DNA from: RGIG4079 sp045646905
Lineage (GTDB): Bacteria > Bacteroidota > Bacteroidia > Bacteroidales > Muribaculaceae
Assembly (NCBI GenBank): GCA_045646905.1
Contig: JAZRLP010000026.1
Coordinates: 310,001 to 374,000, forward strand
Direction: 5' to 3'
DNA length: 64,000 bases
Below the pieces are notes generated by a model. That model saw only the letters and a program-made list of their open reading frames with translations. It was not told where the DNA came from and did not search any database. Below are positions 49,694 to 58,631 of this stretch, in pieces (the first letter of the stretch is position 1; each line of letters begins with the position of its first letter). A program made the position numbers and the translations under genes.

Positions 49694-52600
49694 TTATTGG
49701 TTAGACTCGCAGTTAATATGCACCTTTCCATCTACCTCTATTACGTCTCCTTTTTTTAGCATTTGTTGGTACACCCTGCGAAGCGAATAGATGATATTTT
49801 CACTAGTACGCTTAAAGCCAAATTCGCGAGCAGTAACTATAAATAAATTATCTGGAGTAATACCAAAACTATGTAGGGCAATAGTTTTCATTGCTAACGC
49901 CAATTCTTCATCACATATATGCGTAATAGGGCGTAAATAATTATCTTTAGGGTTAGGTATTCGCACCTTAATGTTTTTGAAATCTTTTGTCCTAACAAAA
50001 TTAAAAAAATCATCTGCGATTATGTTTCCTAATAGATATTTAAGAGCATATCCTACTTTCACATGCACAAAAGAGGTCACTTTTTGACGGTCATATAAAG
50101 AAGCTACTCTTTTACATAATTCATCAAAATGAATTGGTTGTTCATTTAATACAATATCTAATATTACTTCATGAGGCTCTCTCTTATTGCCCAAACTATC
50201 AAATAATTTTAACGGAATTCGTTCATAAGTAACAAAAGAATACACGTTATCACTAATATCTAAATGATCGACTTTCTCTTCGACTTCAGTGATTGAAATT
50301 ATTTCATCTGCTTTGTTGTCATTATTATCAAATTCAAGAACCGCACGACCAAGAGTTTTTTCTATAGCATTTATGAGCTTTATTTTTTCTGTTTGTTTAT
50401 CTTTTATCCAATCTGTTGACCATATACGATAAATAGTCCACCCCATGTCTTCAAGCACAGCTTGGCGCAAACGGTCTCGTTCACGAGCAGTGCGAGAACT
50501 ATGATAAGTGGCTCCATCACATTCTATACCAATAGCAAACTTGCCGCTTTGTGTCGGATGCTTAATCGCCATATCAATACGGAAGCCAGAACAACCGACT
50601 TGTGTTACTATATTATAGCCTTTTGATTGCAAGAAATCATATACAGCTTCTTCAAATGGAGAGTCAAAGTCTAAGCTATAATTAAATGTTAGTTCTTCCT
50701 CCAACGCAGAAATACCTTGTTGAGCAAACTCAATATATGAACGCAACATTTTTACACCTTCCGATGACACTTTTTCTAAATCAATATCAGTAGGCACAAT
50801 AGAGCCGACTAACTTTACATTATGTTTGGCTCGTGTGATAGCCACATTAAGGCGACGATAACCACCTTCTCTACTCAAAGGTCCAAAGTTCATATGCATT
50901 ATACCTTTGCTATCCTTTGCATATCCGATGCTGAAAATGATAGTATCTCGCTCATCACCCTGAACATTCTCAAGGTTTTTAATGAAGAACGGCTCATCCT
51001 TGTCCTCAATAAAGAACTTGTCAAAGTTGGGATTTTGCAATCTCTTTTGGCGAACTGCTGCATCAACAACATTTTGCTGAGCTTCGCTAAATGTAACAAC
51101 GCCAAGTGAACGATTTGGATGTTTCATTAAATGTTCAAAAACTAAATCAGCAACCTTTTTTGCCTCTGCAATATTATTCTTCTTACCACCTCTGTCATAT
51201 ATACCATCTTTAACATAAACATATTCAACACCGCAGTCTGGAGCACGTTCGGTTGAAGATGGGAAAGTAATAAGTTGGCTATTGTATATTTTGATATTAG
51301 AAAATGCTATAAGGTGTTCGTGTCGGCTTCGGTAGTGCCATCTCAAACTACGTTCAGGCAACACTGATGCCGCTTCATCTAAGATAGACTCATATGCTCC
51401 CACATCATTATCTTCAATAACTTCATCAGAATCAACATCAAAGTCTTCTTCATTAAGCGATGTTGAGAAGAAACTTGTTGGTGGCAACTGTTTAGTGTCC
51501 CCAACAATAATTACTTGCTTACCACGCATAATTGCACCGATTGCATCTTCAGTGTGTACTTGTGAGGCCTCGTCAAAAATTACCAAGTCAAAATCATAAC
51601 TTTGAGCTTCAAGGAACACACTCACAGACAAAGGCGACATCATAAAACAAGGGCGCAATGATGTTATGAGATTAGGTATTGACATAAAGAGTTTTCGCAA
51701 TGGCATCAGCCGTCGTTGTTTGTTAAGTTCTCTTTTTAATATAGAAATCTCATCCCTCGCTCCATTAATTGAATTAAAGTCGGGAATTCTATTAAAAGCA
51801 CGCTCCCTTACTCTTGCTTGTGCAATTTTGAATTGACCTTTATCAAGCTCACTGAATTCGAGAATTGTTTGATTATGCATTTTCCCTCTAAAATTCTGTA
51901 CCGCAGGGAAATTGGGAAGAACCGCATCTAACCATAAATGGTAGAAGCGTTTTAGGTAGGCATCAACAATTTGATCTGAAGTAATTTCCCCATTATCAAT
52001 TTGTTGTATGTATGAAGAAAGTCCATACTCAATGCATTTTTGTGTATATAATTTATAATCAACCCAGTTCTCCAATAAATGCTTGTTGTCTCTACATATT
52101 TGCAAATAATCAATTAAGTCATTTAAATTTATAGATTTGAATGAGTCTGGATGCTCAAATAGATTGAAGAAATTATTAAGATATAATTGAATAGTCGCAT
52201 ATAGCTCTGTCAATGTCAATAAAGTGTTTTTACAATATGAGATTGTTTCAAAATCGGTACATATTAAATCAACTAATGCCTCTGGAATATAATTTGTTTC
52301 TTTATACAATTTTAATTCGGCAGCAAATTCAATGGCACTTTCAATCTTATCCCAATCAGTATTTTCGCCATTGAAATAATTTTCATATAAAAGTAACATT
52401 GAATCTAAGTTACTAGATGCCTTAACTGACAACTCGTTGTATCTCTTAAGTTGGTTTAATAGCTGTATTGCTGAACTATATTTTAAATTTAGGCCAGAAT
52501 GCACAAATTTCTTAAGATATTTTATGTCTGAGTTATATTCTTTACTAAATCGTTTGAAAAAATTGGCATATTCACTTCTAAATTTTTGTAGGATAGTGTA

Positions 52601-54361
52601 ATAATCAATTTCAAAAATTTCCTTGTCGAAATTTTCAAGAATTGAAGTTTTTACAGAATTCAAATCCTCATATAAAGCTTTATGACAATGAAAATTGTTG
52701 AGAATATTATCAATATTAGTATTATCATCTATCCATTTTTTTAATGTCTTTGGTGATTTAGATAATACTTTTAAATGCTCAATGATTGAGAATAATCCAT
52801 TTAATGTCAATAGAGAACAATCAAACCCCAAGCGTTTTATACATCCACATAAAGTCTGTGAGATATTGTGTATTATTGGTATTGTATGATTAATATTTGA
52901 ATCTATTTCTTGTCTTAATTCATGCGATAGAAAAGACACTTTAGTGTCTTTCCACGCTTTTTTTGATGCTTTATCGTTATTTATGCTTGCAATCTTTGAG
53001 AATTCGCTTAGAATGTGTATTTTTTCATTTAATTCAGTTTCAGTAATTTTATCAACAGACTCAATAGGAAAAATTATGTCTGGGGCAGACGATAGTTTTG
53101 CTAACCTACCATTTGCCGTGAAAATTGAAATATTAAGGCCTGAAGTAGGTGTATGTAGTTCCTCTTGATACTCATTGAGCATATTTCTTTTTCGCTCCAA
53201 CAAATCAAGTTGAGACAATGCTTCGTCTCTTACACGAATACGGTCAATATTGATTGAGTTGGCAAGGTCTCGCAATATATCCTTTTTCTTTGCCTTGTGA
53301 CTATGAAGTGTGAGGCAAAATTCTGACAATCCAATACTTGACAAACGATTATACACGACCTGCAAAGCAGCCATCTTTTCAGATACAAACAGCACTTTTT
53401 TACCATCAGCAATGGCTTCAGCTATGATATTTGTAATTGTCTGGCTCTTACCCGTCCCTGGAGGTCCCTGTAAAACAAAACTTGCACCCTTCTTTGAAAG
53501 CAGTACAGCATCTTGCTGACTTGAATCTGCATCTACTACTTGAAATGTATCAATAGGACGAATTTGCTTGTCGTGGTCGAAATTATTGAGTTCTTCTGGT
53601 ACCTGGATAGGATCTTTCTCTCCTACAAGTGCAGCAATTACGTGGTTCGCATTTATTTTCTCTTCATTCCTCTCCAAGTCTTTATACATATTAATTTTAA
53701 GGAATGACAAATTAGTTAAATGTGTGCTTTTCTCCACATCCCAACCTTTATTCTTTACCTTGCCTAATAGTTTTTCGAGATACTCAATAGGAGAATCGTG
53801 AGTAGAATCAAATTCTGGCATAATAATTCCAAAATCATTATCCAACTTGTGGGACAATGTTGGATTAATAACGATTTCATCATCATGTAACGCCAAACGA
53901 TATGGAGAAATTATGGATTCTATGAAAAGCCTAACTGGTACCAAAATCACAGGAGAAGAGAATTCTTGTGAAGAATCGTCTCGTTCTTTCCATTTTAGCA
54001 TACCGAAAGTTAGATATAGGGTGTTTATACCTTGTTCTTCTATTGATGTATTAGCTTTATATCGAAGTGCTTTTAATGTCTTTTGAAGATCTTCGATAGG
54101 CTTATTGGTTTCAATATCACCTTTGATGAGGGTTTCATAAATCTCCTCGCCATCATCATCAACTTTAACCTTTTTTGCGTATGGAAATACTATTTCTTTC
54201 TCGTTTGCAACGACAAGTTCCCATAACCTATCAAAAGAGGGGGTAGTAATCCTTACATTGCTACGCTTTCCTTCAAGAAAGTTTATCAACCTATTTCTCT
54301 TTCCAAAATCGAGTAATAGTTTCTTCCAATTCTCGATACGGTTGTGTAGTTTATGACCCAT
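49694..54361 (-). CDS. DUF4011 / SF1 helicase / Vsr-like nuclease / DUF3320 protein
   Basis: A 1555-residue multidomain protein. Residues about 5-240 are a DUF4011-like region (WKKLLLDFGKRNRLINF). Next comes an SF1 helicase with Walker A GPPGTGKSQT (299-308), a long helical insert (about 430-850), Walker B/motif II IFDEASQ near 930, GDTKQLPP just after, and the late motif VQGDERDTIIFS...RLNVAITRAK near 1170-1220. Then a Vsr/PD-(D/E)XK-type nuclease (FRIDMAI...GIECDGATYHSSRTARERDR...GWTIYRIWSTDW, about 1260-1330), and a DUF3320-like C-terminus. It should unwind and cut DNA. Such proteins occur in defence islands; the mechanism is not known to me. It lies alone between repeats. Confidence 0.85.
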   Translation of the reverse strand: MGHKLHNRIENWKKLLLDFGKRNRLINFLEGKRSNVRITTPSFDRLWELVVANEKEIVFPYAKKVKVDDDGEEIYETLIKGDIETNKPIEDLQKTLKALRYKANTSIEEQGINTLYLTFGMLKWKERDDSSQEFSSPVILVPVRLFIESIISPYRLALHDDEIVINPTLSHKLDNDFGIIMPEFDSTHDSPIEYLEKLLGKVKNKGWDVEKSTHLTNLSFLKINMYKDLERNEEKINANHVIAALVGEKDPIQVPEELNNFDHDKQIRPIDTFQVVDADSSQQDAVLLSKKGASFVLQGPPGTGKSQTITNIIAEAIADGKKVLFVSEKMAALQVVYNRLSSIGLSEFCLTLHSHKAKKKDILRDLANSINIDRIRVRDEALSQLDLLERKRNMLNEYQEELHTPTSGLNISIFTANGRLAKLSSAPDIIFPIESVDKITETELNEKIHILSEFSKIASINNDKASKKAWKDTKVSFLSHELRQEIDSNINHTIPIIHNISQTLCGCIKRLGFDCSLLTLNGLFSIIEHLKVLSKSPKTLKKWIDDNTNIDNILNNFHCHKALYEDLNSVKTSILENFDKEIFEIDYYTILQKFRSEYANFFKRFSKEYNSDIKYLKKFVHSGLNLKYSSAIQLLNQLKRYNELSVKASSNLDSMLLLYENYFNGENTDWDKIESAIEFAAELKLYKETNYIPEALVDLICTDFETISYCKNTLLTLTELYATIQLYLNNFFNLFEHPDSFKSINLNDLIDYLQICRDNKHLLENWVDYKLYTQKCIEYGLSSYIQQIDNGEITSDQIVDAYLKRFYHLWLDAVLPNFPAVQNFRGKMHNQTILEFSELDKGQFKIAQARVRERAFNRIPDFNSINGARDEISILKRELNKQRRLMPLRKLFMSIPNLITSLRPCFMMSPLSVSVFLEAQSYDFDLVIFDEASQVHTEDAIGAIMRGKQVIIVGDTKQLPPTSFFSTSLNEEDFDVDSDEVIEDNDVGAYESILDEAASVLPERSLRWHYRSRHEHLIAFSNIKIYNSQLITFPSSTERAPDCGVEYVYVKDGIYDRGGKKNNIAEAKKVADLVFEHLMKHPNRSLGVVTFSEAQQNVVDAAVRQKRLQNPNFDKFFIEDKDEPFFIKNLENVQGDERDTIIFSIGYAKDSKGIMHMNFGPLSREGGYRRLNVAITRAKHNVKLVGSIVPTDIDLEKVSSEGVKMLRSYIEFAQQGISALEEELTFNYSLDFDSPFEEAVYDFLQSKGYNIVTQVGCSGFRIDMAIKHPTQSGKFAIGIECDGATYHSSRTARERDRLRQAVLEDMGWTIYRIWSTDWIKDKQTEKIKLINAIEKTLGRAVLEFDNNDNKADEIISITEVEEKVDHLDISDNVYSFVTYERIPLKLFDSLGNKREPHEVILDIVLNEQPIHFDELCKRVASLYDRQKVTSFVHVKVGYALKYLLGNIIADDFFNFVRTKDFKNIKVRIPNPKDNYLRPITHICDEELALAMKTIALHSFGITPDNLFIVTAREFGFKRTSENIIYSLRRVYQQMLKKGDVIEVDGKVHINCESNQ

Positions 54362-54803
54362 AATGCAAGATTTTTCTACTTGATAATTATATCTGTCATT
54401 GTTTGTACTCTCTTGGACATCTAATAAAATGTGACTTTAGATTGCTTCATAACTAGTAATACCTAAAACTGTCATGCAAGAAAATGCGAGTAATCCCTAA
54501 TTCTATGCCGTAATATATCACTAATTAGCGAATATCTATGACTATCATTGGCTATTATGTTCAATCTTGCAATTTGAAATTTTTCTAGGATTTCTAATTG
54601 TCAAAACCGAAGCGTCAATAAACGCCTTATTTATGTCTGCCCCACCCGCTACTCTTTTGAAGTTTCGGCGTAGGACACTACAAAACTACAAAATCTATTT
54701 GATATAACCTAAATTTTTTAATTTTTCCATATCCCCATAGCTGACATAGAGGACATATAAGACATAGAACACTCACTCTCTTACACTCCCACTCCCATAA
54801 ATC

Positions 54804-54844
54804 ACACCCTCTATTCCTCACTATATCGACAAGGTTAAGATAAA
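54804..54844. repeat. 41-bp direct repeat, right copy (flanks the DUF4011 gene)
   Basis: Same orientation as 49451-49491, four mismatches in 41. See the left copy. Confidence 0.8.
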
Positions 54845-54887
54845 AAGCCCATAGGGCAATAGCTGCCCACCTTCTTAAGGGGGGCTG

Positions 54888-54928
54888 TCGCTCCGCGACT
54901 GAGGGGATAAAATTCTGCCCATTCTGTC
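54888..54928. repeat. Exact 41-bp repeat, first copy (contains TCGC-TCC-GCGA hairpin)
   Basis: Identical over 41 bp to 55236-55276. It begins with the hairpin (G)TCGC-TCC-GCGA(C), continues TGAGGGGATAAAA, and ends in ATTCTGTC, a pyrimidine-rich word that recurs nearby. Member of the short palindromic family. Confidence 0.8.
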
Positions 54929-55194
54929 ATTCTGTCCAAAAATTTCAACTTTCATCTTTCAATTTTCAACTATCTTTCGGTTTCCGCGTGAAAATAACCT
55001 GTCCTTCTGTTCTTATGTCACCAAAAAAATGCGCTTTCCGCGAGAGAACAACTATCAACTTTCAATTCTCAATTCTCAACTATTAAATATGTTCTTTTGT
55101 ACTTTTGTCGCAATATCCCTTATGTCATTCTGGAAAATTCTGTCTTTCTGTCAAAAAACTGTAACCACGGGATAAAGAAAAGCCCACCAGGGCC

Positions 55195-55234
55195 ATAACT
55201 CTCCTCCTGCCACGAAGTGACGGAGGGGTAAAAA
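55195..55234. repeat. Composite repeat, right copy (25-bp unit plus CAC-GAA-GTG unit)
   Basis: Positions 55195-55219 equal 49491-49515, and 55211-55234 equal 49649-49672, so this copy joins two pieces that lie apart on the left side of the DUF4011 gene. Confidence 0.75.
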
Positions 55235-55235
55235 A

Positions 55236-55276
55236 TCGCTCCGCGACTGAGGGGATAAAATTCTGCCCATTCTGTC
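55236..55276. repeat. Exact 41-bp repeat, second copy
   Basis: Identical to 54888-54928. It abuts the composite repeat ending at 55234. Confidence 0.8.
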
Positions 55277-55415
55277 CTTCTGTCTAAAAATTTCCGCGCC
55301 TTTCCTATATTTCTGCGTGAGAATAAATTTTTGTACATTATCGCACAAATCCACACTTTTTGCATATTAACTTTGCACCATAATTATTCACCAAACATTT
55401 TAAACTGCTAATATT

Positions 55416-56060
55416 ATGACACAACTACACATTAATCTCGTATGGTCAACCGTGCGTTCAACATTATTAAAACACGGCATTTCATCATCAAACCAACTCA
55501 ATCGTGCCATCGAACTAAACCTTCGAGGCGATTACACCCTCGGCACATTTCACGACAGCGTATTGTTAAAAATACAACGCGACATAATCGAATATATAAA
55601 ATATCTCATCGACTTTGAGCAAAAAGAAAAACGCTCACAATCGGCAACTCAATCACCCCATGTCGAGTCACGCCAAGCAACAACCACACATACACCCACT
55701 ACAACCTCGTGCCACAATAAAAAACTCTCAGCACCACAAGGTGAGAGAGTTAAGAAATATAGAAGAAATATTTGTTATCTTCGTCAGTCGGTCGGCGCAC
55801 TATTAAATCCCTATTGTATGAGACGCTTATCTTCGCAACGCAACACACGCCCGGGGAACTGTTGCACAAGGCTCATATTGTGCGTTGCCATGATTACAGC
55901 AGTGCCATTAGCCGAAATCTCATGCAGATGGTGCACAATTTGTTCACTCGTTTCGGGGTCAAGGTTTCCGGTTGGCTCATCAGCAAGAATCAATCGAGGC
56001 TTATTTAGTAACGCACGAGCAATCACGATGCGTTGTTGTTCACCCCCCGATAGTTCATGA
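55416..56060 (+). CDS. Hypothetical protein, convergent with and overlapping ftsE
   Basis: The frame starts MTQLHINLVWSTVRSTLLKHG and runs 214 codons. The first about 75 residues look like a real small helical domain (SSNQLNRAIELNLRGDYTLGTF...LLKIQRDIIEYIKYLIDFEQKEK); residues 75-110 are low-complexity Gln/Thr/Ser/His. From residue about 103 the frame crosses the ftsE terminator and then lies antisense to ftsE, where the coding is doubtful, so the true protein may be shorter or the C-terminus accidental. No family recognised; no partner on this strand. Confidence 0.4.
   Translation: MTQLHINLVWSTVRSTLLKHGISSSNQLNRAIELNLRGDYTLGTFHDSVLLKIQRDIIEYIKYLIDFEQKEKRSQSATQSPHVESRQATTTHTPTTTSCHNKKLSAPQGERVKKYRRNICYLRQSVGALLNPYCMRRLSSQRNTRPGNCCTRLILCVAMITAVPLAEISCRWCTICSLVSGSRFPVGSSARINRGLFSNARAITMRCCSPPDSS
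55723..55751 (-). terminator. Intrinsic terminator of the purU-his-ftsE operon
   Basis: AACTCTC/GAGAGTT outer stem, small asymmetric bulge, inner CACC/GGTG stem and ACAA loop, then TTTTTTATTG on the minus strand, about 60 bp after the ftsE stop. It lies inside the opposing hypothetical frame. Confidence 0.75.
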
Positions 56061-56473
56061 GGCATCTTATAACTCTTGTTGAGCATTCCCACCTGCTTCA
56101 AAACCTCCTCAATGCGAGCATCAATCTCGGCCTGTTTCTTCCAACCAGTGGCATCAAGCACAAAGTAGAGATTATTATACACATTGCGATCGGTTAGCAA
56201 CTGAAAATCTTGGAATACAATCCCTATTTCACGACGAAGCATAGGAATATCCTTGCGTTTGATTTTGGTTAAGTCATAGTCAAAAACTCGAGCAGCACCA
56301 TCATTGATAGGTATGTCGCTATAGATCGACTTGAGCAGACTGCTTTTGCCACTCCCCACTTTACCTATTAGATATAGAAATTCGCCATCATTAAGCTCAA
56401 ACGACACATTTTTCAACACAACATGCTCTTTGCGCAGAATTTCTACATCACGATATTTGACTATGCTTGCCAT
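55811..56473 (-). CDS. ftsE: Cell division ATP-binding protein FtsE
   Basis: A 220-residue ABC ATPase which, with the membrane protein FtsX, activates peptidoglycan hydrolases at the division site. Walker A is GKVGSGKSSLLKSIYSD near residue 37; the signature and Walker B are LSGGEQQRIVIARALLNKPRLILADEPTGNLDPETS; the H-loop is MATHNMSL. FtsX is not adjacent: the gene is the last of a purine/histidine operon, 45 bp after hisIE. MacB/LolD-type ATPases are the alternative call, but the length and sequence suit FtsE best. Confidence 0.88.
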   Translation of the reverse strand: MASIVKYRDVEILRKEHVVLKNVSFELNDGEFLYLIGKVGSGKSSLLKSIYSDIPINDGAARVFDYDLTKIKRKDIPMLRREIGIVFQDFQLLTDRNVYNNLYFVLDATGWKKQAEIDARIEEVLKQVGMLNKSYKMPHELSGGEQQRIVIARALLNKPRLILADEPTGNLDPETSEQIVHHLHEISANGTAVIMATHNMSLVQQFPGRVLRCEDKRLIQ

Positions 56474-56518
56474 GACCTCTTGCTATATTTGGTTATAAAT
56501 ATTGATTTATGAATAAAA

Positions 56519-57115
56519 TTACTCTTTATGGCGTTTCACAAGCTCTTCGGCAAGGTCTTCAATGCGATAACCCTTTGAAGTGAGCAACACAATGAGGTGG
56601 TATATCATGTCCGAAGCTTCATATATTAGGCGATCATCAGTGCCGTTGGTAGCTTCAATAACCGTTTCAACAGCCTCTTCGCCCACCTTTTGCGCCATAC
56701 GATTTATGCCACTTTTAAATAAAGAGGTAGTATACGACCCCTCGGGCATCTCATCATAGCGACGCTTGATGAAATCTTGTAGGTAGCGGAAAAACTCCAC
56801 ACCCCATTCATTCTTTTCGCCCCAGCAAGTGTCGGTACCAGTGTGGCACACAGGACCTACAGGATTCACTTTAATCAACAAAGTGTCGTGGTCGCAATCT
56901 TCTTGAATAGATACCACATTGAGGAAATTACCACTCTCCTCACCCTTGGTCCATAGGCGATTCTTAGTGCGACTGAAAAATGTTACTTTTCCTATCTCGA
57001 GAGTCTTCTTATATGCTTCTTCATTCATAAATCCTAGCATCAACACATTCTTTGTGCGTGCATCTTGGATTATGGCAGGAACAAGTCCTTGCATCTTGTC
57101 GAAATCAATATTCAT
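56519..57115 (-). CDS. hisIE: Bifunctional phosphoribosyl-AMP cyclohydrolase / phosphoribosyl-ATP pyrophosphatase
   Basis: A 198-residue fusion catalysing the second and third steps of histidine synthesis. Residues 1-105 are HisI (MLGFMNEEAYKKTLE, TFFSRTKNRLWTKGEESGN, DCDHDTLL and CHTGTDTCWG, metal-binding Asp/Cys). Residues about 110-198 are HisE (LQDFIKRRYDEMPEGSYTTSLF, KVGEEAVETVIEA, LIYEASDMIYHL). It is 19 bp behind hisF. The hisIE fusion is usual in Bacteroidetes. Confidence 0.96.
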   Translation of the reverse strand: MNIDFDKMQGLVPAIIQDARTKNVLMLGFMNEEAYKKTLEIGKVTFFSRTKNRLWTKGEESGNFLNVVSIQEDCDHDTLLIKVNPVGPVCHTGTDTCWGEKNEWGVEFFRYLQDFIKRRYDEMPEGSYTTSLFKSGINRMAQKVGEEAVETVIEATNGTDDRLIYEASDMIYHLIVLLTSKGYRIEDLAEELVKRHKE

Positions 57116-57134
57116 AATCGATATGTCGTTGAGT

Positions 57135-57890
57135 TTATAGTCTTATGTTTATATTTCTTTTGCAAAGATACTCTTTTAATTCGTTAATTGGTATCTCATT
57201 GAAGTGAAAAATGCTTGCAGCAAGTGCAGCATCAGCCTTCCCTTGTGTAAACACATCATAAAAGTGAGGATAGTCACCTGCTCCACCCGATGCTATTATA
57301 GGTATGCTCAACCTATCGTGAAGCATAGCCAATGCATCGTTGGCAAATCCAGTCTTCACACCATCGTGATCCATACTGGTGAAAAGAATTTCGCCGGCGC
57401 CTCGTTCTTGTGCCTCGTGAGCCCATTCAATGAGCTTGCGACCAGTTGACACACGCCCGCCGTTGATATAGCACACCCACTCGTTACCCTCAAGGCGAGC
57501 ATCAATAGCAGTGACACACACCTGGTTGCCAAATCGGCGTGCAATGCCATCAATTAAGTCGGGATTGCGCAACGCAGCCGAGTTGATTGAAATTATATCA
57601 GCCCCGGCATTGAGCAGTTTCTCCACATCCTCCACCTGGTTGATGCCACCACCCACGGTGAAAGGAATGCTCACATTCTCTGCAACGCGACGCACAAGGT
57701 CAATAAAAGTTTTGCGACCTTCGTGTGATGCTGTGATGTCGAGATACACAAGCTCGTCAGCACCATCATCGCTATATTTTTTGCCCAATGCAACAGGATC
57801 GCCAGCCTCACGGAAATTGACAAAGTTTACACCTTTTACCGTTTGGCCATCTTTCACATCAAGGCATGGTATGATTCGTTTTGCAAGCAT
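57135..57890 (-). CDS. hisF: Imidazole glycerol phosphate synthase, cyclase subunit
   Basis: A 251-residue (beta-alpha)8 barrel which, with HisH, forms imidazole glycerol phosphate and AICAR. The catalytic Asp pair is seen as PCLDVKDG (Asp11) and CVTAIDARLEG (about Asp131). The phosphate sites are TVGGGIN and ASGGAG. It follows hisA by 9 bp; HisH is two genes upstream in the same operon, so all parts of this reaction are made together. AICAR returns to purine synthesis. Confidence 0.97.
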   Translation of the reverse strand: MLAKRIIPCLDVKDGQTVKGVNFVNFREAGDPVALGKKYSDDGADELVYLDITASHEGRKTFIDLVRRVAENVSIPFTVGGGINQVEDVEKLLNAGADIISINSAALRNPDLIDGIARRFGNQVCVTAIDARLEGNEWVCYINGGRVSTGRKLIEWAHEAQERGAGEILFTSMDHDGVKTGFANDALAMLHDRLSIPIIASGGAGDYPHFYDVFTQGKADAALAASIFHFNEIPINELKEYLCKRNINIRL

Positions 57891-57899
57891 TGTAGATTG

Positions 57900-58631
57900 T
57901 TATTGTTGTGATAAATTAAATTGCTCTAAATCTTTGAGAGTGATGCGATTTTCATATATCGCTTTCCCCACAATCACCGCAGGAACTCCCGCCATTTCAA
58001 GATTTTCAATATCGTGCATGGCACTCACTCCACCACTTGCTATAAGATACAACTCAGGCATTTCGGCAAGCATCTCTTTGTATAGGTTAATTGAAGGACC
58101 GGTGAGCATACCATCAACATTGATATCGGTAGAGATAACCTTATTGATACCTTTGGTCATATATCCTTTCACAAACGGAATGATGTCGTGGTCGCTATCA
58201 TCAACCCACCCCGATGTAGAAATTTTGCCATTGCGAGTGTCAGCTCCGAGAATAATTTTCTCGCTACCATATTGGTCAATCCAACCTTGAAATATCTTGG
58301 GATTTTTCACAGCAATACTACCACCGGTAATCATCGCAGCACCATTTTCAAACGCAATGCGCAAGTCATCATCACTTTTCAACCCACCACCAAAGTCAAT
58401 GATGAGATTGGTGCTGGTGGCAATGCGTTCAAGCACACGATAATTGACAATATGGTTAGATTTAGCTCCGTCAAGGTCAACAAGATGCAAGCGTTGGCAT
58501 CCAGCATCTTCCATCATGCGAGCCACATCAAGAGGATCTTCGGCATATATGGTTTTGCGGTCATAATCGCCCTTCGTTAAGCGCACACACTTGCCGTCAA
58601 TTACATCTATAGCAGGGATTATATCAATCAT
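57900..58631 (-). CDS. hisA: ProFAR isomerase
   Basis: A 243-residue barrel enzyme for the fourth histidine step. The start MIDIIPAIDVIDGKCVRL with Asp8-type catalytic residue, GADTRNGKISTSGW (second Asp), the phosphate sites IIDFGGGLKSDDDL and IASGGVSAMHDI define it. I take the ATG at 58631, which overlaps the hisH TGA as ATGA; a start at 58646 would add five residues. It is translationally coupled to hisH. Confidence 0.96.
   Translation of the reverse strand: MIDIIPAIDVIDGKCVRLTKGDYDRKTIYAEDPLDVARMMEDAGCQRLHLVDLDGAKSNHIVNYRVLERIATSTNLIIDFGGGLKSDDDLRIAFENGAAMITGGSIAVKNPKIFQGWIDQYGSEKIILGADTRNGKISTSGWVDDSDHDIIPFVKGYMTKGINKVISTDINVDGMLTGPSINLYKEMLAEMPELYLIASGGVSAMHDIENLEMAGVPAVIVGKAIYENRITLKDLEQFNLSQQ

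Larger units (their letters stand above)
54362..55415. other. Repeat-rich intergenic region behind the DUF4011 gene (about 1.05 kb)
   Basis: No convincing reading frame. It holds the right copy of the flanking 41-bp repeat, two copies of an exact 41-bp repeat (54888, 55236), units of the palindromic family, and stretches of AACTTTCAATTCTCAACT-like simple sequence near 54950 and 55055 (similar words occur at 44250-44280). A TAACTTTG box at 55368-55375 may serve the small gene that starts at 55416. Confidence 0.6.

Noticed and set aside
55120..55365. Two overlapping minus-strand frames (81 and 67 residues)
   Set aside because: Both are translations of the repeat units 55195-55276 in different frames; they contain repeat-derived words and no protein-like pattern.
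57511..58290. 259-residue plus-strand frame across hisF/hisA
   Set aside because: Antisense to two certain his genes; composition (Ser/Pro/Arg-rich) is that of a shadow frame.
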